Source: Actinomycetota bacterium
GTDB lineage: Bacteria > Actinomycetota > Rubrobacteria > Rubrobacterales > Rubrobacteraceae
Length of the DNA: 64,000 nt
Direction: 5' to 3'
NCBI GenBank assembly: GCA_902810695.1
Contig: CADDYV010000001.1
Location: 62,001 to 126,000 of the forward strand
Part shown: piece by piece, positions 58,608 through 64,000 of the stretch
Numbering within the stretch: the stretch's first letter is position 1
Layout: each line of letters begins with the position of its first letter
The notes under the pieces: model-generated
What the model was told of the DNA's origin: nothing
Database searches by the model: none
Seen by the model: only the letters and a program-made list of their open reading frames with translations
Position numbers and translations under genes: made by a program

Positions 58608-59477
58608 CTACTTGAGGGCTTCGGCGACCAGCTCGGCGACCTCGGTCGGGTTGGTCGCCGCCCTGATCCCCGCCTTCTGGAGCGCCTGGCTCTTGGCCTC
58701 GGCGGTGCTCTCGCCGCCGGAGACTATGGCCCCGGCGTGGCCCATCGTCTTGCCTTCGGGGGCGGTGAAGCCCGCGATGTAGGCGACCACAGGGGTCTCC
58801 ATCTCGCTCTGCCAGTACTCGGCGGCGCGCTGCTCGGCGTTGCCCCCTATCTCCCCGATCATCACCACGCATTCGGTCTCCGGGTCGTCCTCGAACTTCT
58901 TCAAAATCTCGATAAAGTCCGTCCCGATTATGGGGTCGCCCCCGATCCCGACCGCCGTAGACTGTCCGATGCCGCGCTGGGTAAGCTCGTTGACGATCTG
59001 ATAGGTGAGCGTCCCGCTGCGGCTGACGACACCTACCCGGCCCGGCTTGAAGATGTCCTGCGGCATGATCGAGACGTTGGACTTACCCGGCGAGAGCATT
59101 CCGGGACAGTTCGGCCCGATGAGCGTCGCGTTCTGGAGGCGCGGGTAGTTCGCCACCCGCATCATGTCGTGCACCGGTACGCCCTCGGTGATGCAGCAGA
59201 CCGTCTCCAGCCCGTTGTCGAGCGACTCGAAGATGGCATCCGCGGCGAAGGGAGCGGGGACGAAGATGACGCTGGTGTTGGCCCCGGTCTCCTCGACGGC
59301 GTCGTGGATGGTGTTGAAGACGGGGACGCCCTCGAACTCCTGTCCGCCCTTGCCTGGCGTAACCCCGGCGACGACCTGCGTCTTGCTCGCGAGCATCCTG
59401 CGCGTGTGGAAGCCGCCCTCCCGGCCGGTTATGCCCTGGACCAGAAGGCGCGTGTTCTCGTCTACCAGGATCGCCAA
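58608..59477 (-). CDS. sucD: Succinyl-CoA synthetase alpha subunit
   Basis: About 289 residues. CoA-binding domain with [18 protein letters not shown], and the phospho-His region [20 protein letters not shown] with His in MGHAG. It pairs with SucC to convert succinyl-CoA to succinate in the TCA cycle with formation of ATP or GTP. TTG 59477 is 2 nt after the sucC stop. Confidence 0.95.
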   Translation of the reverse strand: MAILVDENTRLLVQGITGREGGFHTRRMLASKTQVVAGVTPGKGGQEFEGVPVFNTIHDAVEETGANTSVIFVPAPFAADAIFESLDNGLETVCCITEGVPVHDMMRVANYPRLQNATLIGPNCPGMLSPGKSNVSIMPQDIFKPGRVGVVSRSGTLTYQIVNELTQRGIGQSTAVGIGGDPIIGTDFIEILKKFEDDPETECVVMIGEIGGNAEQRAAEYWQSEMETPVVAYIAGFTAPEGKTMGHAGAIVSGGESTAEAKSQALQKAGIRAATNPTEVAELVAEALK

Positions 59478-59479
59478 CT

Positions 59480-60631
59480 CTACCGCCCCCCTTCGCGCGC
59501 CAGCTCGACGGCGCGTTGCGCCGCACCGAGCATGGTCTCTTCGGTCTTCACGTTCGGCGGGGTGTTCTCCGCCAGGATCGAACGTCCCTCCTCGGCGTTG
59601 GTGCCGTCGAGCCGGACGACTATCGGCAGCTCGATGTTGGTGCGCTCTATGGCCGAGAGCAACCCGCGCGCCACCTCGTCGCCGCGGGTGATGCCGCCGA
59701 AGATGTTGAAGAAGACGCTCTTTACCTTCTCGTTGGAGGTAACGATGTCGAGGGCGGTGGATATCTTCTCCGCGTCCGCCCCGCCTCCGACGTCGCAGAA
59801 GTTGGCGGGATCACCGCCAGCCTGCGCCACCACGTCCAGCGTGCTCATCACGAGCCCCGCGCCGTTGCCCAGGATTCCGACATCTCCATCGAGCTTGACG
59901 TACTGCAGGCCCACTTCCTGCGCCCGCTCTTCCTGCGGGTCGGCGGCCTCCACGTCGCGCAGTTCGGCGATGTCCTGGTGCCGGTAGAGGCTGGAGTTGT
60001 CCACCGTTACCTTCGCGTCGAGCGCCAGGACCTGCCCCTCTTCGGTCAGGACCAGAGGGTTGATCTCGACCAGGCTCGCATCCAGCCCCTCGAATCCTTT
60101 GTAGAGGTTGGTGAGCGTTCTGCCAACACCCTTGGCGGCGTCTCCTTCGAGACCGGCGGCGAAGGTGATCTGACGCGTCTGGTAGGGAAGGAGCCCGACC
60201 AGCGGGTCCAGATGCATCCGCACGATGGATTCGGGCTTGGTGGCGGCGACCTCCTCGATGTCCACCCCGCCCTCGGTGGAGAACAGGATCAGGGGCTTCT
60301 TCGCCTCGCGATCCACCGTGATCGAGAGGTACATCTCGCTCGCTATCGCCGCCCCTGCCTCCACCAGGAGCTTGCGGACCGTATGTCCCCGGATGTCCAT
60401 CCCGAGGACCTGACGCGCCGCATCCTCGGCCTCGTCGGGGCTTTTCACTACCTTGATGCCGCCCGCCTTGCCGCGTCCGCCGGTCAGGACCTGCGCCTTG
60501 ATGGCGACCGTGCCGCCGAAGGTATCAGCCGCGCGCTTCGCCTCTTCGGGCGTCGCGGCCACCACGCCCGGCAGAGTCTCTATCCCGAAGCCGCGCAGAA
60601 GTTCCTTGCCTTGATGTTCGTAGAGATCCAA
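59480..60631 (-). CDS. sucC: Succinyl-CoA synthetase beta subunit
   Basis: About 383 residues, ATP-grasp fold: [35 protein letters not shown], the [20 protein letters not shown] motif and [15 protein letters not shown] near the C-terminus. TTG 60631 has GGGGAG 7 nt upstream and gives the normal N-terminus. An upstream ATG (60664) lies 5 nt after TATAAT, so a leaderless start with 11 more residues is also possible. It is divergent from the DUF554 gene. Confidence 0.94.
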   Translation of the reverse strand: MDLYEHQGKELLRGFGIETLPGVVAATPEEAKRAADTFGGTVAIKAQVLTGGRGKAGGIKVVKSPDEAEDAARQVLGMDIRGHTVRKLLVEAGAAIASEMYLSITVDREAKKPLILFSTEGGVDIEEVAATKPESIVRMHLDPLVGLLPYQTRQITFAAGLEGDAAKGVGRTLTNLYKGFEGLDASLVEINPLVLTEEGQVLALDAKVTVDNSSLYRHQDIAELRDVEAADPQEERAQEVGLQYVKLDGDVGILGNGAGLVMSTLDVVAQAGGDPANFCDVGGGADAEKISTALDIVTSNEKVKSVFFNIFGGITRGDEVARGLLSAIERTNIELPIVVRLDGTNAEEGRSILAENTPPNVKTEETMLGAAQRAVELAREGGR

Positions 60632-60671
60632 GCGCAAACTCCCCGAATTTTGTTTGTTTGACATAGATGAT

Positions 60672-60677
60672 TATACA
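60672..60677 (-). promoter_or_regulatory. Putative -10 box of the sucCD operon
   Basis: TATAAT on the minus strand at 60677-60672, 5 nt before ATG 60664. A convincing -35 is not seen at 17 nt spacing. Confidence 0.4.
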
Positions 60678-60713
60678 GAGAGTGCCCCTACCCTTCCGTT
60701 ATACTCCGCTCTC

Positions 60714-61406
60714 GTGGGCCTGGGAACAGCCATAAACGTGGCCGCCGTTCTGGCCGGCGGCACCATCGGAACGCTCGCGGGCGCCCGCCTGCCACATAGG
60801 ATACGCGAGAGCGCGATGCACGCCATCGGGATCGTAACGCTCCTCGTGGGAGTCTCGGATTTCCTCAAATACGATAACCCGCTCGTGCCGCTCATCAGCG
60901 TGGTTGCGGGGCTTGTTGTGGGTGAGATCGCACGTATAGACGACCGGCTCAAGCAGTTCGGAAACTACCTGGAGAGGCGCTTCTCGAAGGGGGAGAGCCA
61001 GGTAAGCCGCGCGTTCGTCACCACGAGCCTCGTCTTCTGCGTGGGTCCGCTCACGGTTCTGGGTTCGATCGAGGACGGCCTCAAGGGCGATTACAGCCTG
61101 CTCGCCTTGAAGAGTGCTCTTGATTTCACCGCCTCGATAACCTTTGCCTCGGTTTTGGGGTGGGGCGTCTTGCTCTCGGCGGGGACTGTTCTGGTGGTGC
61201 AGGGTTCGATCACAGTAGGAGCTTCCTTCGTGCAGGAGATCATCACCAGGGACATGATATCCGCTACCACCGCTACCGGTGGCGTTCTCATCCTGGGGCT
61301 CGGGCTGGTGCTCCTGGATCTCAGGGAGGTGCGGGTGGCGAACATGCTCCCGGCGCTGGTCTTCGCGCCGCTCCTCGTCGCCCTCGCTTCCCTGTGGCCG
61401 CTGTAA
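60714..61406 (+). CDS. DUF554 family membrane protein
   Basis: About 230 residues with six to seven membrane segments. The family N-terminus GTAINVAAVLAGGTIGTLAG is complete from GTG 60714, whereas the frame opens further upstream. TATACT (60700-60705) lies 8 nt before the GTG and no ribosome binding site is visible, so the message may be leaderless. Also seen: GPLTVLGSIEDGLKGDY. Function unknown. Confidence 0.85.
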   Translation: MGLGTAINVAAVLAGGTIGTLAGARLPHRIRESAMHAIGIVTLLVGVSDFLKYDNPLVPLISVVAGLVVGEIARIDDRLKQFGNYLERRFSKGESQVSRAFVTTSLVFCVGPLTVLGSIEDGLKGDYSLLALKSALDFTASITFASVLGWGVLLSAGTVLVVQGSITVGASFVQEIITRDMISATTATGGVLILGLGLVLLDLREVRVANMLPALVFAPLLVALASLWPL

Positions 61407-61479
61407 CTTTTGGTGTAACATTGGGGCGCTCACAGAAGGGTAGATGCGTTAAGCGATTCCAGACGGCCAGGAGGAGCAG

Positions 61480-61698
61480 ATGGAACGAGAGGCGAACAAC
61501 TGGCGGGGCACCCCGCTTGACATCGAGGACACCATAGATCCCTACGGCATCGAAGAGGTCGTCATAGAATTTGAAAACGGGGACTACGATGCGTTCAGGT
61601 CCCGCCTCCGCGACAGATTCTACTCCTACGAGTTGCACCAGCTGGGAACTTACCTGGACTCTATAGCGCACGAGATGCGCAAGAGCGAGAAACGGTAG
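61480..61698 (+). CDS. Small hypothetical protein (72 residues)
   Basis: Unrecognised. AGGAGG precedes ATG 61480. Acidic, with IEDTIDPYGIEEVVIEFENG and RSRLRDRFYSYELHQLGTYL; soluble, no Cys. It is the first of three small genes. Confidence 0.55.
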   Translation: MEREANNWRGTPLDIEDTIDPYGIEEVVIEFENGDYDAFRSRLRDRFYSYELHQLGTYLDSIAHEMRKSEKR

Positions 61699-61710
61699 CC
61701 GGAGGACGTC

Positions 61711-61938
61711 ATGCACGGTATAGAGAGAACCAGGAAGATGGAGAGAACGTCCGACGAGAATAACCGCGTGCGGCAGATCGTGTTCCGCTACTCAGACGGG
61801 CGCACCCTTACATTCGTCCCCGAGTCCGGGCGCGAATTCTTCAGCGAGGACGATATGCTGGAACTCAAGAGGATAGTCAGCAGGGCCTCTGCGACCGCCG
61901 AATGGGCGGAAGCTGCCGGCCGCGCTGGGGGTTTCTAG
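61711..61938 (+). CDS. Small hypothetical protein (75 residues)
   Basis: Unrecognised. GGAGGAC precedes ATG 61711. Sequence has a beta-rich core (IVFRYSDGRTLTFVPE) and an Ala-rich C-terminus. It ends 4 bp inside the convergent DUF2630 gene. It may share a transcript with the previous small gene. Confidence 0.52.
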   Translation: MHGIERTRKMERTSDENNRVRQIVFRYSDGRTLTFVPESGREFFSEDDMLELKRIVSRASATAEWAEAAGRAGGF

Positions 61939-62153
61939 TAACGATCGTAGCGGTCAAGATAGTCCTCGTCTAACTCGACCTTCTCACCCGCGAGCTCCCG
62001 GCGGCGGAGATCCCACAGCACGCTCAGTTCGTGGTCGATTTGGTGTAACCGCTGGTGGTCTCCCGCGTTTTCGTGGTGCGTACCCTCACGGGCCTCTATC
62101 TGTTCCCGCTCTATCGAGAGTTCCTGTATCTTCTGTAATACCTTGCTCGCCAT
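61935..62153 (-). CDS. DUF2630 family protein
   Basis: 72 residues, helical. GDHQRLHQIDHELSVLWDLR matches the conserved EHQRLHEIEH-like and CWDLLRQRR-like stretches of DUF2630, a family of small actinobacterial proteins of unknown role. ATG 62153. Confidence 0.7.
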   Translation of the reverse strand: MASKVLQKIQELSIEREQIEAREGTHHENAGDHQRLHQIDHELSVLWDLRRRELAGEKVELDEDYLDRYDRY

Positions 62154-62256
62154 GATCTGCTACTCCCTTTCCGCAATCCTGGCGTATTTTAGCCGAAAGC
62201 TCGCGGCGGGAGACGCTTTCGTTCTAAAATCGAGCCAGGCTACCGGAGAGAGGGTT

Positions 62257-62679
62257 ATGCTCAAGAAGATCTGCCATCTCGGATACGCGGTCGAGAATCT
62301 CGAAGCCGCTGCGAGCTTCTACAGAGACAACTTCGGCCTTGAGATCAGGGGACCGGAACCGGTCGAGGAGCAGGGCATAGTAGCCGCCATGTTCGCGGTT
62401 GGCGATTCCTCCATCGAGTTGCTCCAGCCCACCGGACCGGACTCGCCCGTGGGCAAGTTCCTGGCGAAGAGAGGAGAGGGGTTCCACCATGTCGCCTTCG
62501 AGGTCGAGGATCTCGACTCTGCTCTGGAAGAGTTGAAAGAGGGGGGCGTCGAGATGATAGACGAAAAGCCAAAGACCGGAGTCGGCGGGAGCCGGACGGC
62601 CTTCGTGCATCCCAAAGGAGCCTTCGGCGTCCTGACCGAGCTCGTAGAACTGCCGAAGAAAAGCGAGGAGAAGGGGTAA
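62257..62679 (+). CDS. mce: Methylmalonyl-CoA epimerase
   Basis: About 140 residues, vicinal-oxygen-chelate fold. Metal ligands and motifs: HLGYAVENLEAAASFY, IELLQPTGPDSPVGKFL, GFHHVAFEVEDLDSAL and HPKGAFGVLTEL. It interconverts (R)- and (S)-methylmalonyl-CoA between propionyl-CoA carboxylase and mutase. ATG 62257 has GGAGAGAGG upstream; the open frame reaches further up but is not expected. The mutase gene follows 3 bp later. Confidence 0.94.
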   Translation: MLKKICHLGYAVENLEAAASFYRDNFGLEIRGPEPVEEQGIVAAMFAVGDSSIELLQPTGPDSPVGKFLAKRGEGFHHVAFEVEDLDSALEELKEGGVEMIDEKPKTGVGGSRTAFVHPKGAFGVLTELVELPKKSEEKG

Positions 62680-62682
62680 GCC

Positions 62683-64000
62683 GTGGACAGCGCCCGGAGA
62701 AAGCGTCTCGAAGAGCGCCGCACCGAGTCGGGAATAGAGGTGGAGCCGGTATACCGGCCCGAGAATCTCGAAAGCTTCGACTACGGCGAGAAGCTCGGGG
62801 ACCCCGGCGAGTATCCCTACACCCGCGGCCCTTACCCGACGATGTACCGCGGTAGGCCGTGGACCATGCGCCAGTACGCCGGTTTCGGGATCGCTAAAGA
62901 GACCAACGAGCGATTCAAGTACCTGATCGAAAACGGCCAGACGGGGCTTTCGGTGGCCTTCGATCTCCCGACCCAGATGGGCCGCGACTCTGACCACGCG
63001 CTCGCTGTGGGCGAGGTCGGCAAGGTAGGGGTCGCGATAGACTCGCTGCTCGACATGCACGAACTGTTCGACGGCATCTCGCTGAAAGATGTCTCTACCT
63101 CGATGACGATAAACGCTACGGCCTCTATCTTGCTTTTGCTCTACTCGCTAGTCGCCGAGGAGCAGGGGGCGAAGGCGGAGGACGTAACCGGGACGACCCA
63201 GAACGACATCCTCAAGGAGTACCTGGCGCGCGGGACCTACATCTACCCGCCGGAGCCTTCCATGAGGATCACAACCGACATGTTCGCCTACTGCGCCTGC
63301 GAGCTTCCGCGCTGGAACACCATCTCCATCAGCGGCTACCACATCCGCGAGGCGGGGAGCACGGCGGTTCAGGAGATCGCTTTTACCCTCTCCAACGCCA
63401 TAGCCTACGTCGAGGCGGCGCTGGAGGCGGGGCTGGAGGTGGACGAGTTCGCGCCCAGGCTCTCGTTTTTCTTCAATGCCCACAACGATCTCTTCCAGGA
63501 GGTGGCCAAATACCGGGCGGCGAGGAGGATGTGGGCGAAAATCATGAAGGAGCGTTTCGGGGCTACCGATGAGAGGAGCCTGAGGCTGCGCTTCCACACC
63601 CAGACGGCGGGCTCCTCGCTCACGGCGCAGCAGGCCGAGAACAACATCGTCCGCACCACCGTGCAAGCTTTATCCGCCGTCCTGGGCGGCACGCAGAGTC
63701 TGCACACCAACGCATTTGATGAGGCGCTGGCCCTGCCGACCGAGCGCAGCGCGCGGATAGCTCTCAGGACCCAGCAGATCCTGGCGCACGAAGCCGGGCT
63801 CACCTCGACCGTGGACCCTCTGGCGGGCTCGTACTTCGTGGAGTCGCTGACCGACGCAGTGGAGGAGAAGGCGTGGGAATACATCGAGCAGGTAGACGCC
63901 TTGGGCGGCTCGGTCAAGGCGATAGAGCAGCAGTACATGCAGCGGGAGATCGAGGAGGCCGCCTTCCACTACCAGCGCGAGGTCGAGCGCGAGGAGAGGA
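62683..64000 (+). CDS. mutB: Methylmalonyl-CoA mutase catalytic subunit (3' end outside the window)
   Basis: About 439 residues visible. The TIM-barrel shows [52 protein letters not shown] and the CoA-binding/active-site [15 protein letters not shown], then [19 protein letters not shown]. It converts methylmalonyl-CoA to succinyl-CoA with adenosylcobalamin. The B12-binding domain lies beyond the edge or on another subunit. GTG 62683 follows the epimerase by 3 bp. Together with sucCD it joins propionate-type carbon to the TCA cycle. Confidence 0.95.
   Translation, partial: MDSARRKRLEERRTESGIEVEPVYRPENLESFDYGEKLGDPGEYPYTRGPYPTMYRGRPWTMRQYAGFGIAKETNERFKYLIENGQTGLSVAFDLPTQMGRDSDHALAVGEVGKVGVAIDSLLDMHELFDGISLKDVSTSMTINATASILLLLYSLVAEEQGAKAEDVTGTTQNDILKEYLARGTYIYPPEPSMRITTDMFAYCACELPRWNTISISGYHIREAGSTAVQEIAFTLSNAIAYVEAALEAGLEVDEFAPRLSFFFNAHNDLFQEVAKYRAARRMWAKIMKERFGATDERSLRLRFHTQTAGSSLTAQQAENNIVRTTVQALSAVLGGTQSLHTNAFDEALALPTERSARIALRTQQILAHEAGLTSTVDPLAGSYFVESLTDAVEEKAWEYIEQVDALGGSVKAIEQQYMQREIEEAAFHYQREVEREER

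Noticed and set aside
1-64000. CRISPR arrays, tRNA or rRNA genes, transposons, prophage
   Set aside because: I looked on both strands and saw no repeat-spacer pattern, cloverleaf sequence, transposase or integrase.

Overview
This is a 64 kb stretch of GC-rich bacterial chromosome. The gene set and habits fit a high-GC actinobacterium of the Rubrobacter type: frequent TTG and GTG starts, purine-rich ribosome binding sites, MMPL and PAP2 membrane proteins, a methylmalonyl-CoA epimerase/mutase pair, PrsW and VanW proteins, and many small lineage-specific proteins. The genus is an inference from gene content. I saw no rRNA, tRNA, CRISPR array, transposase, phage gene or plasmid gene, so the window reads as ordinary chromosome with a more lineage-specific, gene-poor stretch at about 2.9-14.3 kb.

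Layout. 0-3 kb: MscS channel, CoA-type Nudix hydrolase, an intergenic cluster of DnaA-box-like sites, a SufT/MIP18-type protein and an AlkA-type DNA glycosylase. 3-14.3 kb: a zinc-ribbon/STAS protein and its split paralogue, a DUF4239 membrane protein, a decayed response regulator, small Cys-rich and charged proteins, a CheB-CheR-PAS protein with a NarL-type kinase and a convergent response regulator, and a secreted CAP-domain protein behind a structured leader. A five-copy intergenic motif is confined to this part. 14.3-24.6 kb: Na+/H+ antiporter, YjbQ, NDH-2-like oxidoreductase, PgsA, RecQ, DJ-1/PfpI, a long coiled-coil protein and a Fur-family regulator. 24.6-36.4 kb: SppA, Fsr-like MFS, MMPL, a second Fur-family regulator, PAP2 with an RNase Z-like hydrolase, a primary-type sigma factor, a degenerate GGDEF protein, an ABM monooxygenase, a 46-residue membrane protein, a Crp/Fnr regulator and UppP. 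36.4-48.3 kb: PheA behind a probable Phe attenuator, a HARE-HTH protein, unknown proteins, an HTH/cold-shock fusion, a phosphatase, glutaredoxin, VanW, RidA, flavin reductase, and an overlapping run prsW-mobA-ydcF-eamA. 48.3-64 kb: UPF0173 hydrolase, GH15 enzyme, FtcD, nitrilase, NAPRTase, a nuclease lipoprotein, gamma-glutamyltransferase, arginase, esterase, sucDC, DUF554, three small proteins, and methylmalonyl-CoA epimerase followed by the mutase, which runs off the window.

How genes may work together. Epimerase, mutase and succinyl-CoA synthetase join propionyl-CoA-type carbon to the TCA cycle. Gamma-glutamyltransferase, arginase, FtcD, nitrilase and NAPRTase form a loose amino-acid, nitrogen and NAD salvage group. 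The CheB-CheR-PAS protein, kinase and regulator form a likely signalling unit.

Main points for a second look: (1) four genes whose conserved N-termini can be reached only from a CTG or other rare start codon; (2) a leader ORF plus terminator/antiterminator before pheA; (3) a zinc-ribbon/STAS pair present both fused and split; (4) a five-copy intergenic motif of about 17 bp; (5) an inverted pair of perfect DnaA boxes with a third nearby; (6) a structured leader before the CAP-domain gene.
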